The position numbers were made by a program, and so were the translations under genes. The notes under the pieces are model-generated. The model worked only from the letters and a program-made list of their open reading frames with translations. It ran no database searches and was not told the DNA's origin. Positions 23,915 to 38,200 of a stretch of 64,000 nucleotides of DNA are shown piece by piece. Within the stretch, counting starts at the first letter, position 1. Every line of letters begins with the position of its first letter. The stretch covers positions 124,001-188,000 of the forward strand of contig NW_027051188.1 in assembly GCF_954871325.1 (NCBI RefSeq), read 5' to 3'. This stretch comes from Gordionus sp. m RMFG-2023 (taxonomy: Eukaryota > Nematomorpha > Gordioida > Chordodea > Parachordodidae).

Positions 23915-26900
23915 ACATCTTAAACGTAATTTTGAATATTATTATATCATTGAACTCAGAATTTAGTTTCCTATCCAAAACCGCTTAGATGTATTTTTTT
24001 ACGTTTCCCGTTCAAAAAATAAATTGTCGTGAAAGCATTTTAGATAGGAGAGGTTAACATCTTAAACGTAATTTTGAATATTATTATATCATTGAACTCA
24101 GAATTTAGTTTCCTATCCAAAACCGCTTAAATGTATTTTTTTACGTTTCCCATTCAAAAAATAAATTGTCGTGAAAGCATTTTAGATAGGAGAGGTTAAC
24201 ATCTTAAACGTAATTTTGAATATTATTATATCATTGAACTCAGAATTTAGTTTCCTATCCAAAACCGCTTAGATGTATTTTTTTACGTTTCCGGTTCATA
24301 AAACAAATTTTTTGTCGTGAAAGCATTTTAGATAGGAAAGGTTAACATCTTAATCGTAATTTTGAATATTATTATATCATTGAACTCAGAATTTAGTTTC
24401 CTATCCAAAACCACTTAGATGTATTTTTTTACGTTTCCCATTCAAAAAATAAATTGTCGTGAAAGCATTTTAGAAGGGAAAGGTTAACATCTTAAACGTA
24501 ATTTTGAATATTATTATATCATTGAACTCAGAATTTAGTTTCCTATCCAAAACCGCTTAGATGTATTTTTTTACGTTTCCGGTTCATAAAACAAATTTTT
24601 TGTCGTGAAAGCATTTTAGATAGGAAAGGTTAACATCTTAAACGTAATTTTGAATATTATTATATCATTGAACTCAGAATTTAGTTTCCTATCCAAAACC
24701 ACTTAGATGTATTTTTTTATGTTTCCCATTCAAAAAATAAATTGTCGTAAAAGCATTTTAGATAGGAGAGGTTAACATCTTAAACGTAATTTTGAATATT
24801 ATTATATCATTGAACTCAGAATTTAGTTTCCTATCCAAAACCGCTTAAATGTATTTTTTTACGTTTCCCGTTCAAAAAATAAATTGTCGTGAAAGCATTT
24901 TAGATAGGAAAGGTTAACATCTTAAACGTAATTTTGAATATTATTATATCATTGAACTCAGAATTTAGTTTTCTATCCAAAACCGCTTAGATGTATTTTT
25001 TTACGTTTCCGGTTCAAAAAATAAATTTTTTGTCGTGAAAGCATTTTAGATCGGAAAGGCTAACATCTTAAACGTAATTTTACATATTATTATATCATTG
25101 AACTCAGAATTTTATTTCCTATCCAAAACGCTTAGATGTATTTTTTTGCGTTTCCGGTTCAAAAAATAAATTTTTTGTCGTGAAAGCATTTTAGATAGGA
25201 AAGGTTAACATCTTAAACGTAATTTTGAATATTATTATATCATTGAACTCAGAATTTAGTTTCCTATCCAAAACCGCTTAGATGTATTTTTTTACGTTTC
25301 CGGTTCATAAAACAAATTTTTTGTCGCGAAAGCATTTTATATCGGAAAGGCTAACATCTTAAATGTAATTTTAAATATTATTATATCATTGAACTCAGAA
25401 TTTAGTTTTCTATCCAAAACCGCTTAGATGTATTTTTTTACGTTTCCGGTTCATAAAACAAATTTTTTGTCGCGAAAGCATTTTAGATCGGAAAGGCTAA
25501 CATCTTAAATGTAATTTTAAATATTATTATATCATTGAACTCAGAATTTAGTTTTCTATCCAAAACCGCTTAGATGTATTTTTTTACGTTTCCGGTTCAT
25601 AATATAATTGTTTTGTCGCGTCAGCATTTTAGAAGGGAAAGGCTAACATCTTAAACGTAATTTTGAATATTATTATATCATTGAACTCAGAATTTAGTTT
25701 CCTATCCAAAACCACTTAGATGTATTTTTTTACGTTTCCCATTCAAAAAATAAATTGTCGTGAAAACATTTTAGAAGGGAAAGGTTAACATCTTAAACGT
25801 AATTTTGAATATTATTATATCATTGAACTCAGAATTTAGTTTTCTATCCAAAACCGCTTAGATGTATTTTTTTACGTTTCCGGTTCAAAAAATAAATTTT
25901 TTGTCGTGAAAGCATTTTAGATCGGAAAGGCTAACATCTTAAACGTAATTTTGAATATTATTATATCATTGAACTCAGAATTTAGTTTCCTATCCAAAAC
26001 CGCTTAGATGTATTTTTTTACGTTTCCGGTGTAAAAAAAAATTTTTTGTCGTGAAAGCATTTAGGAAAGGTTAACATCTTAAACGTAATTTTGAATATTA
26101 TTATATCATTGAACTCAGAATTTAGTTTCCTATCCAAAACCGCTTAGATGTATTTTTTTACGTTTCCGGTTCATAAAACAAATTTTTTGTCGTGAAAGCA
26201 TTTTAGATAGGAAAGGTTAACATCTTAAACGTAATTTTGAATATTATTATATCATTGAACTCAGAATTTAGTTTCCTATCCAAAACCGCTTAGATGTATT
26301 TTTTTACGTTTCCGGTTCATAAAACAAATTTTTTGTCGCGAAAGCATTTTAGATCGGAAAGGCTAACATCTTAAATGTAATTTTAAATATTATTATATCA
26401 TTGAACTCAGAATTTAGTTTTCTATCCAAAACCGCTTAGATGTATTTTTTTACGTTTCCGGTTCATAAAATAATTGTTTTGTCGCGTCAGCATTTTAGAA
26501 GGGAAATTCTAACATCTTAAACGTAATTTTGAATATTATTATATCATTGAACTCAGAATTTAGTTTCCTATCCAAAACCACTTAGATGTATTTTTTTACG
26601 TTTCCCATTCAAAAAATAAATTGTCGTGAAAGCATTTTAGATAGGAGAGGTTAACATCTTAAACGTAATTTTGAATATTATTATATCATTGAACTCAGAA
26701 TTTAGTTTCCTATCCAAAACCGCTTAAATGTATATTTTTACGTTTCCCATTCAAAAAATAAATTGTCGTGAAAGCATTTTAGAAGGGAAAGGTTAACATC
26801 TTAAACGTAATTTTGAATATTATTATATCATTGAACTCAGAATTTAGTTTCCTATCCAAAACCGCTTAGATGTATTTTTTTACGTTTCCGGTGTAAAAAA

Positions 26901-29370
26901 AAATTTTTTGTCGTGAAAGCATTTAGGAAAGGTTAACATCTTAAACGTAATTTTGAATATTATTATATCATTGAACTCAGAATTTAGTTTCCTATCCAAA
27001 ACCGCTTAGATGTATTTTTTTACGTTTCCGGTTCATAAAACAAATTTTTTGTCGTGAAAGCATTTTAGATAGGAAAGGTTAACATCTTAATCGTAATTTT
27101 GAATATTATTATATCATTGAACTCAGAATTTAGTTTCCTATCCAAAACCACTTAGATGTATTTTTTTACGTTTCCCATTCAAAAAATAAATTGTCGTGAA
27201 AGCATTTTAGAAGGGAAAGGTTAACATCTTAAACGTAATTTTGAATATTATTATATCATTGAACTCAGAATTTAGTTTCCTATCCAAAACCGCTTAGATG
27301 TATTTTTTTACGTTTCCGGTTCATAAAACAAATTTTTTGTCGTGAAAGCATTTTAGATAGGAAAGGTTAACATCTTAAACGTAATTTTGAATATTATTAT
27401 ATCATTGAACTCAGAATTTAGTTTCCTATCCAAAACCACTTAGATGTATTTTTTTACGTTTCCCATTCAAAAAATAAATTGTCGTGAAAGCATTTTAGAT
27501 AGGAGAGGTTAACATCTTAAACGTAATTTTGAATATTATTATATCATTGAACTCAGAATTTAGTTTCCTATCCAAAACCGCTTAAATGTATTTTTTTACG
27601 TTTCCAGTTCAAAAAATAAATTTTTTGTCGTGAAAGCATTTTAGATCGGAAAGGCTAACATCTTAAACGTAATTTTACATATTATTATATCATTGAACTC
27701 AGAATTTTATTTCCTATCCAAAACGCTTAGATGTATTTTTTTGCGTTTCCGGTTCAAAAAATAAATTTTTTGTCGTGAAAGCATTTTAGATAGGAAAGGT
27801 TAACATCTTAAACGTAATTTTGAATATTATTATATCATTGAACTCAGAATTTAGTTTCCTATCCAAAACCGCGTAGATGTATTTTTTTACGTTTCCGGTT
27901 CATAAAACAAATTTTTTGTCGCGAAAGCATTTTAGATCGGAAAGGCTAACATCTTAAATGTAATTTTAAATATTATTATATCATTGAACTCAGAATTTAG
28001 TTTTCTATCCAAAACCGCTTAGATGTATTTTTTTACGTTTCCGGTTCATAAAATAATTGTTTTGTCGCGTCAGCATTTTAGAAGGGAAAGGCTAACATCT
28101 TAAACGTAATTTTGAATATTATTATATCATTGAACTCAGAATTTAGTTTCCTATCCAAAACCGCTTAAATGTATTTTTTTACGTTTCCTGTTCAAAAAAT
28201 AAATTGTCGTGAAAGCATTTTAGATAGGAGAGGTTAATATCTTATACGTAATTTTGAATATTATTATATCATTGAACTCAGAATTTAGATATCTATCCAA
28301 AACCGCTTAGATGTATTTTTTTACGTTTCCAGTTCAAAAAATAAATTGTCGTGAAAGCTTTATAGATAGGAGAGGTTAACATCTTAAACGTAATTTTGAA
28401 TATTATTATATCATTGAACTCAGAATTTAGTTTCCTATCCAAAACCACTTAGATGTATTTTTTTACGTTTCCCATTCAAAAAATAAATTGTCGTGAAAAC
28501 ATTTTAGAAGGGAAAGGTTAACATCTTAAACGTAATTTTGAATATTATTATATCATTGAACTCAGAATTTAGTTTTCTATCCAAAACCGCTTAGATGTAT
28601 TTTTTTACGTTTCCCGTTCAAAAAATAAATTGTCGTGAAAGCATTTTAGATAGGAGAGGTTAACATCTTAAACGTAATTTTGAATATTATTATATCATTG
28701 AACTCAGAATTTAGTTTCCTATCCAAAACCACTTAGATGTATTTTTTTACGTTTCCCATTCAAAAAATAAATTGTCGTGAAAGCATTTTAGATAGGAGAG
28801 GTTAACATCTTAAACGTAATTTTGAATATTATTATATCATTGAACTCAGAATTTAGTTTTCTATCCAAAACCGCTTAGATGTATTTTTTTACGTTTCCCG
28901 TTCAAAAAATAAATTGTCGTGAAAGCATTTTAGAAGGGAAAGGTTAACATCTTAAACGTAATTTTGAATATTATTATATCATTGAACTAAGAATTTAGTT
29001 TTCTATCCAAAACCGCTTAGATGTATTTTTTTACGTTTCCGGTTCATAAAATAATTGTTTTGTCGCGTCAGCATTTTAGAAGGGAAAGGCTAACATCTTA
29101 AACGTAATTTTGAATATTATTATATCATTGAACTCAGAATTTAGTTTCCTATCCAAAACCGCTTAAATGTATTTTTTTACGTTTCCCGTTCAAAAAATAA
29201 ATTGTCGTGAAAGCATTTTAGAAGGGAAAGGTTAACATCTTAAACGTAATTTTGAATATTATTATATCATTGAACTCAGAATTTAGTTTTCTATCCAAAA
29301 CCGCTTAGATGTATTTTTTTACGTTTCCGGTTCATAAAATAAATGTTTTGTCGCGTCAGCATTTTAGAAG
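23915..29370. repeat. Mixed satellite units, including two type I blocks
   Basis: The stretch holds about 38 monomers. The order type A, 'cttaaatg', type C, B, 'ccactt ... gaaggg', B is seen at about 26.5-27.4 kb and matches 42.0-43.1, 44.8-45.4 and 56.4-57.4 kb. Type I blocks followed by type B 'gcgaaagc/gatcgg' and 'aaatg' D lie at about 24.9-25.6 and 27.6-28.1 kb. A type F unit at about 28.2 kb shares 'cttatacg' with 48.37 kb. Private changes include 'tatatcgg' near 25,340, 'cgcgtag' near 27,871 and 'tttttatgtttccc' near 24,715. Only satellite is present. Confidence 0.85.
25063..25207. repeat. Type I monomer (145 bp, 'ccaaaacgctt', 'tttgcgtttcc'), representative copy
   Basis: The unit has 'attttacatatt', 'gaattttatttcc', a one-base loss giving 'ccaaaacgctt', 'tttgcgtttcc' and 'cggttcaaaaaataaa' followed by T6. 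It follows a 'gatcgg' unit and is found near 10.8, 25.1, 27.7 and 57.7 kb. Sister copies with 'ttttaaatatt' lie near 41.0 and 55.0 kb. A partial version without the 'acatatt' and 'ttttatt' marks is near 9.4 kb. Confidence 0.9.
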
Positions 29371-32236
29371 GGAAAGGCTAACATCTTAAACGTAATTTTG
29401 AATATTATTATATCATTGAACTCAGAATTTAGTTTCCTATCCAAAACCGCTTAAATGTATTTTTTACGTTTCCCGTTCAAAAAATAAATTGTCGTGAAAG
29501 CATTTTAGATAGGAGAGGTTAATATCTTAAACGTAATTTTGAATATTATTATATCATTGAACTCAGAATTTAGATATCTATCCAAAACCGCTTAGATGTA
29601 TTTTTTTACGTTTCCAGTTCAAAAAATAAATTGTCGTGAAAGCTTTATAGATAGGAGAGGTTAACATCTTAAACGTAATTTTGAATATTATTATATCATT
29701 GAACTCAGAATTTAGTTTCCTCTCCAAAACCACTTAGATGTATTTTTTTACGTTTCCAATTCAAAAAATAAATTGTCGTGAAAACATTTTAGAAGGGAAA
29801 GGTTAACATCTTAAACGTAATTTTGAATATTATTATATCATTGAACTCAGAATTTAGTTTTCTATCCAAAACCGCTTAGATGTATTTTTTTACGTTTCCC
29901 GTTCAAAAAATAAATTGTCGTGAAAGCATTTTAGATAGGAGAGGTTAACATCTTAAACGTAATTTTGAATATTATATCATTGAACTCAGAATTTAGTTTC
30001 CTATCCAAAACCACTTAGATGTATTTTTTTACGTTTCCCATTCAAAAAATAAATTGTCGTGAAAACATTTTAGAAGGGAAAGGTTAACATCTTAAACGTA
30101 ATTTTGAATATTATTATATCATTGAACTCAGAATTTAGTTTTCTATCCAAAACCGCTTAGATGTATTTTTTTACGTTTCCCGTTCAAAAAATAAATTGTC
30201 GTGAAAGCATTTTAGATAGGAGAGGTTAATATCTTAAACGTAATTTTGAAAATTATTATATCATTGAACTCAGAATTTAGTTTCCTATCCAAAACCACTT
30301 AGTGTATTTTTATACGTTTCCCATTCAAAAAATAAATTGTTGTGAAAGCATTTTAGAAGGGAAAGGCTAACATCTTAAACGTAATTTTGAATATTATTAT
30401 ATCATTGAACTCAGAATTTAGTTTCCTATCCAAAACCACTTAGATGTATTTTTTTACGTTTCCCATTCAAAAAATAAATTGTCGTGAAAGCATTTTAGAA
30501 GGGAAAGGCTAACATCTTAAACGTAATTTTAAATATTATTATATCATTGAACTCAGAATTTAGTTTTCTATCCAAAACCGCTTAGATGTACTTTTTTACG
30601 TTTTCGGTTCAAAAAATAATTGTTTTGTCGCGTCAGCATTTTAGAAGGGAAAGGCTAACATCTTAAACGTAATTTTGAATATTATTATATCATTGAACTC
30701 AGAATTTAGTTTCCTATCCAAAACCGCTTAGATGTACTTTTTTACGTTTTCGGTTCAAAAAATAATTGTTTTGTCGCGTCAGCATTTTAGAAGGGAAAGG
30801 CTAACATCTTAAACGTAATTTTGAATATTATTATATCATTGAACTCAGAATTTAGTTTCCTATCCAAAACCACTTAGTGTATTTTTTTACGTTTCCCATT
30901 CAAAAAATAAATTGTTGTGAAAGCATTTTAGAAGGGAAAGGCTAACATCTTAAACGTAATTTTGAATATTATTATATCATTGAACTCAGAATTTAGTTTC
31001 CTATCCAAAACCGCTTAGATGTATTTTTTTACGTTTCCGGTTCATAAAACAAATTTTTTGTCGTGAAAGCATTTTAGATCGGAAAGGTTAACATCTTAAA
31101 CGTAATTTTGAATATTATTATATCATTAACTCAGAATTTAGTTTCCTATCCAAAACCTCTTAGATGTATTTTTTTACGTTTCCGGTTCATAAAACAAATT
31201 TTTTGTCGTGAAAGCATTTTAGATCGGAAAGGTTAACATCTTAAACGTAATTTTAAATATTATTATATCATTGAACTCAGAATTTAGTTTTCTATCCAAA
31301 ACCGCTTAGATGTACTTTTTTACGTTTTCTGTTCAAAAAATAATTGTTTTGTCGCGTCAGCATTTTAGAAGGGAAAGGCTAACATCTTAAACGTAATTTT
31401 GAATATTATTATATCATTGAACTAAGAATTTAGTTTTCTATCCAAAACCGCTTAGATGTATTTTTTTACGTTTCCGGTTCATAAAATAATTGTTTTGTCG
31501 CGTCAGCATTTTAGAAGGGAAAGGCTAACATCTTAAACGTAATTTTGAATATTATTATATCATTGAACTCAGAATTTAGTTTCCTATCCAAAACCGCTTA
31601 GATGTATTTTTTTACGTTTCCCATTCAAAAAATAAATTGTTGTGAAAGCAATTTAGAAGGGAAAGGCTAACATCTTAAACGTAATTTTGAATATTATTAT
31701 ATCATTGAACTCAGAATTTAGTTTCCTATCCAAAACCGCTTAAATGTATTTTTTTACGTTTCCCGTTCAAAAAATAAATTGTCGTGAAAGCATTTTAGAT
31801 AGGAGAGGTTAACATCTTAAACGTAATTTTGAATATTATTATATCATTGAACTCAGAATTTAGTTTCCTATCCAAAACCACTTAGATGTATTTTTTTACG
31901 TTTCCCATTCAAAAAATAAATTGTCGTGAAAACATTTTAGAAGGGAAAGGTTAACATCTTAAACGTAATTTTGAATATTATTATATCATTGAACTCAGAA
32001 TTTAGTTTTCTATCCAAAACCGCTTAGATGTATTTTTTTACGTTTCCCGTTCAAAAAATAAATTGTCGTGAAAGCATTTTAGATAGGAGAGGTTAATATC
32101 TTAAACGTAATTTTGAAAATTATTATATCATTGAACTCAGAATTTAGTTTCCTATCCAAAACCACTTAGTGTATTTTTTTACGTTTCCCATTCAAAAAAT
32201 AAATTGTTGTGAAAGCATTTTAGAAGGGAAAGGCTA
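29370..32236. repeat. Mixed satellite units with tandem type J monomers
   Basis: The stretch holds about 20 monomers. Two type J 'gatgtac' units lie side by side near 30.5-30.8 kb. A pair of B units with 'gatcggaaaggtta' lies near 30.96-31.25 kb, the second with 'tatcattaactc' (one base lost) and 'aacctctt'. The rare 'cttagtgtatttttatacg' unit at about 30,300 reappears at 46,291, offset 15,990 bp, with matching neighbours for about 0.5 kb. Another 'cttagtgta' unit lies near 32,165. Confidence 0.83.
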
Positions 32237-35226
32237 ACATCTTAAACGTAATTTTGAATATTATTATATCATTGAACTCAGAATTTAGATATCTATCCAA
32301 AACCGCTTAGATGTATTTTTTTACGTTTCCAGTTCAAAAAATAAATTGTCGTGAAAGCTTTATAGATAGGAGAGGTTAACATCTTAAACGTAATTTTGAA
32401 TATTATTATATCATTGAACTCAGAATTTAGTTTCCTATCCAAAACCACTTAGATGTATTTTTTTACGTTTCCCATTCAAAAAATAAATTGTCGTGAAAAC
32501 ATTTTAGAAGGGAAAGGTTAACATCTTAAACGTAATTTTGAATATTATTATATCATTGAACTCAGAATTTAGTTTTCTATCCAAAACAGCTTAGATGTAT
32601 TTTTTTACGTTTCCCGTTCAAAAAATAAATTGTCGTGAAAGCATTTTAGATAGGAGAGGTTAACATCTTAAACGTAATTTTGAATATTATTATATCATTG
32701 AACTCAGAATTTAGTTTCCTATCCAAAACCACTTAGATGTATTTTTTTACGTTTCCCATTCAAAAAATAAATTGTCGTGAAAACATTTTAGAAGGGAAAG
32801 GTTAACATCTTAAACGTAATTTTGAATATTATTATATCATTGAACTCAGAATTTAGTTTTCTATCCAAAACCGCTTAGATGTATTTTTTTACGTTTCCCG
32901 TTCAAAAAATAAATTGTCGTGAAAGCATTTTAGATAGGAGAGGTTAATATCTTAAACGTAATTTTGAAAATTATTATATCATTGAACTCAGAATTTAGTT
33001 TCCTATCCAAAACCACTTAGTGTATTTTTTTACGTTTCCCATTCAAAAAATAAATTGTTGTGAAAGCATTTTAGAAGGGAAAGGCTAACATCTTAAACGT
33101 AATTTTGAATATTATTATATCATTGAACTCAGAATTTAGTTTCCTATCCAAAACCACTTAGATGTATTTTTTTACGTTTCCCATTCAAAAAATAAATTGT
33201 CGTGAAAGCATTTTAGAAGGGAAAGGCTAACATCTTAAACGTAATTTTGAATATTATTATATCATTGAACTCAGAATTTAGTTTCCTATCCAAAACCACT
33301 TAGATGTATTTTTTTACGTTTCCCATTCAAAAAATAAATTGTCGTGAAAGCATTTTAGAAGGGAAAGGCTAACATCTTAAACGTAATTTTGAATATTATT
33401 ATATCATTGAACTCAGAATTTAGTTTCCTATCCAAAGCCGCTTAGATGTATTTTTTTACGTTTCCGGTTCATAAAACAAATTTTTTGTCGCGAAAGCATT
33501 TTAGATCGGAAAGGCTAACATCTTAAATGTAATTTTAAATATTATTATATCATTGAACTCAGAATTTAGTTTTCTATCCAAAACCGCTTAGATGTACTTT
33601 TTTACGTTTTCGGTTCAAAAAATAATTGTTTTGTCGCGTCAGCATTTTAGAAGGGAAAGGCTAACATCTTAAACGTAATTTTGAATATTATTATATCATT
33701 GAACTAAGAATTTAGTTTTCTATCCAAAACCGCTTAGATGTATTTTTTTACGTTTCCGGTTCATAAAATAATTGTTTTGTCGCGTCAGCATTTTAGAAGG
33801 GAAAGGCTAACATCTTAAACGTAATTTTGAATATTATTATATCATTGAACTCAGAATTTAGTTTCCTATCCAAAACCGCTTAAATGTATTTTTTTACGTT
33901 TCCCGTTCAAAAAATAAATTGTCGTGAAAGCATTTTAGATAGGAGAGGTTAATATCTTAAACGTAATTTTGAATATTATTATATCATTGAACTCAGAATT
34001 TAGATATCTATCCAAAACCGCTTAGATGTATTTTTTTACGTTTCCCGTTCAAAAAATAAATTGTCGTGAAAGCATTTTAGATAGGAGAGGTTAACATCTT
34101 AAACGTAATTTTGAATATTATTATATCATTGAACTCAGAATTTAGTTTCCTATCCAAAACCACTTAGATGTATTTTTTTACGTTTCCCATTCAAAAAATA
34201 AATTGTCGTGAAAACATTTTAGAAGGGAAAGATTAACATCTTAAACGTAATTTTGAATATTATTATATCATTGAACTCAGAATTTAGTTTTCTATCCAAA
34301 ACCGCTTAGATGTATTTTTTTACGTTTCCCATTCAAAAAATAAATTGTTGTGAAAGCATTTTAGAAGGGAAAGGCTAACATCTTAAACGTATTGAATATT
34401 ATTATATCATTGAACTCAGAATTTAGTTTCCTATCCAAAACCGTATAAATGTATTTTTTTACGTTTCCAGTTCAAAAAATAAATTGTCGTGAAAGCATTT
34501 TAGATAGGAGAGGTTAATATCTTAAACGTAATTTTGAATATTATTATATCATTGAACTCAGAATTTAGTTTCCTATCCAAAACCACTTAGATGTATTTTT
34601 TTACGTTTCCCATTCAAAAAATAAATTGTCGTGAAAACATTTTAGAAGGGAAAGGTTAACATCTTAAACGTAATTTTGAATATTATTATATCATTGAACT
34701 CAGAATTTAGTTTTCTATCCAAAACCGCTTAGATGTATTTTTTTACGTTTCCCGTTCAAAAAATAAATTGTCGTGAAAGCATTTTAGATAGGAGAGGTTA
34801 ACATCTTAAACGTAATTTTGAATATTATTATATCATTGAACTCAGAATTTAGTTTCCTATCCAAAACCACTTAGATGTATTTTTTTACGTTTCCCATTCA
34901 AAAATTAAATTGTCGTGAAAACATTTTAGAAGGGAAAGGTTAACATCTTAAACGTAATTTTGAATATTATTATATCATTGAACTCAGAATTTAGTTTTCT
35001 ATCCAAAACCGCTTAGATGTATTTTTTTACGTTTCCCGTTCAAAAAATAAATTGTCGTGAAAGCATTTTAGATAGGAGAGGTTAATATCTTAAACGTAAT
35101 TTTGAAAATTAATATATCATTGAACTCAGAATTTAGTTTCCTATCCAAAACAACTTAGATGTATTTTTTTACGTTTCCCATTCAAAAAATAAATTGTTGT
35201 GAAAGCATTTTAGAAGGGAAAGGCTA

Positions 35227-38200
35227 ACATCTTAAACGTAATTTTGAATATTATTATATCATTGAACTCAGAATTTAGTTTCCTATCCAAAACCACTTAG
35301 ATGTATTTTTTTACGTTTCCCATTCAAAAAATAAATTGTCGTGAAAGCATTTTAGAAGGGAAAGGCTAACATCTTAAACGTAATTTTGAATATTATTATA
35401 TCATTGAACTAAGAATTTAGTTTCCTATCCAAAACCGCTTAGATGTATTTTTTTACGTTTCCGGTTCATAAAACAAATTTTTTGTCGTGAAAGCATTTTA
35501 GATAGGAAAGGTTAACATCTTAAACGTAATTTTGAATATTATTATATCATTGAACTCAGAATTTAGTTTCCTATCCAAAACCGCTTAAATGTATTTTTTT
35601 ACGTTTTCGGTTCAAAAAATAATTGTTTTGTCGCGTCAGCATTTTAGAAGGGAAAGGCTAACATCTTAAACGTAATTTTGAAAATTATTATATCATTGAA
35701 CTAAGAATTTAGTTTCCTATCCAAAACCACTTAGATGTATTTTTTTACGTTTCCCATTCAAAAAATAAATTGTTGTGAAAGCATTTTAGAAGGGAAAGGC
35801 TAACATCTTAAACGTAATTTTGAATATTATTATATCATTGAACTCAGAATTTAGTTTCCTATCCAAAACCACTTAGATGTATTTTTTTACGTTTCCCATT
35901 CAAAAAATAAATTGTCGTGAAAGCATTTTAGAAGGGAAAGGCTAACATCTTAAACGTAATTTTGAATATTATTATATCATTGAACTAAGAATTTAGTTTC
36001 CTATCCAAAACCGCTTAGATGTATTTTTTTACGTTTCCGGTTCATAAAACAAATTTTTTGTCGCGAAAGCATTTTAGATCGGAAAGGCTAACATCTTAAA
36101 TGTAATTTTAAATATTATTATATCATTGAACTCAGAATTTAGTTTTCTATCCAAAACCGCTTAGATGTACTTTTTTACGTTTTCGGTTCAAAAAATAATT
36201 GTTTTGTCGCGTCAGCATTTTAGAAGGGAAAGGCTAACATCTTAAACGTAATTTTGAATATTATTATATCATTGAACTAAGAATTTAGTTTTCTATCCAA
36301 AACCGCTTAGATGTATTTTTTTACGTTTCCGGTTCATAAAATAATTGTTTTGTCGCGTCAGCATTTTAGAAGGGAAAGGCTAACATCTTAAACGTAATTT
36401 TGAATATTATTATATCATTGAACTCAGAATTTAGTTTCCTATCCAAAACCGCTTAAATGTATTTTTTTACGTTTCCCGTTCAAAAAATAAATTGTCGTGA
36501 AAGCATTTTAGATAGGAGAGGTTAATATCTTAAACGTAATTTTGAATATTATTATATCATTGAACTCAGAATTTAGATATCTATCCAAAACCGCTTAGAT
36601 GTATTTTTTTACGTTTCCCGTTCAAAAAATAAATTGTCGTGAAAGCATTTTAGATAGGAGAGGTTAACATCTTAAACGTAATTTTGAATATTATTATATC
36701 ATTGAACTCAGAATTTAGTTTCCTATCCAAAACCACTTAGATGTATTTTTTTACGTTTCCCATTCAAAAAATAAATTGTCGTGAAAACATTTTAGAAGGG
36801 AAAGGTTAACATCTTAAACGTAATTTTGAATATTATTATATCATTGAACTCAGAATTTAGTTTTCTATCCAAAACCGCTTAGATGTATTTTTTTACGTTT
36901 CCCATTCAAAAAATAAATTGTTGTGAAAGCATTTTAGAAGGGAAAGGCTAACATCTTAAACGTAATTTTGAATATTATTATATCATTGAACTCAGAATTT
37001 AGTTTCCTATCCAAAACCGTATAAATGTATTTTTTTACGTTTCCCATTCAAAAAATAAATTGTCGTGAAAGCATTTTAGAAGGGAAAGGTTAACATCTTA
37101 AACGTAATTTTGAATATTATTATATCATTGAACTCAGAATTTAGTTTCCTATCCAAAACCGCTTAAATGTATTTTTTTACGTTTCCCATTCAAAAAATAA
37201 ATTGTCGTCAAAGCATTTTAGAAGGGAAAGGTTAACATCTTAAACGTAATTTTGAATATTATTATATCATTGAACTCAGAATTTAGTTTCCTATCCAAAA
37301 CCACTTAGATGTAATTTTTTACGTTTCCCATTCAAAAAATAAATTGTCGTGAAAGCATTTTAGATAGGAGAGGTTAATATCTTAAACGTAATTTTGAATA
37401 TTATTATATCATTGAACTCAGAATTTAGTTTCCTATCCAAAACCGCTTAAATGTATTTTTTTACGTTTCCCGTTCAAAAAATAAATTGTCGTGAAAGCAT
37501 TTTAGATAGGAAAGGTTAACATCTTAAACGTAATTTTGAATATTATTATATCATTGAACTCAGAATTTAGTTTCCTATCCAAAACCACTTAGATGTATTT
37601 TTTTACGTTTCCCATTCAAAAAATAAATTGTCGTGAAAGCATTTTAGATAGGAGAGGTTAACATCTTAAACGTAATTTTGAATATTATTATATCATTGAA
37701 CTCAGAATTTAGTTTCCTATCCAAAACCGCTTAAATGTATTTTTTTACGTTTCCCATTCAAAAAATAAATTGTTGTGAAAGCATTTTAGAAGGGAAAGGC
37801 TAACATCTTAAACGTAATTTTGAATATTATTATATCATTGAACTCAGAATTTAGTTTCCTATCCAAAACCACTTAGATGTATTTTTTTACGTTTCCCATT
37901 CAAAAAATAAATTGTCGTGAAAGCATTTTAGAAGGGAAAGGCTAACATCTTAAACGTAATTTTGAATATTATTATATCATTGAACTAAGAATTTAGTTTC
38001 CTATCCAAAACCGCTTAGATGTATTTTTTTACGTTTCCGGTTCATAAAACAAATTTTTTGTCGTGAAAGCATTTTAGATAGGAAAGGTTAACATCTTAAA
38101 CGTAATTTTGAATATTATTATATCATTGAACTCAGAATTTAGTTTCCTATCCAAAACCGCTTAAATGTATTTTTTTACGTTTTCGGTTCAAAAAATAATT

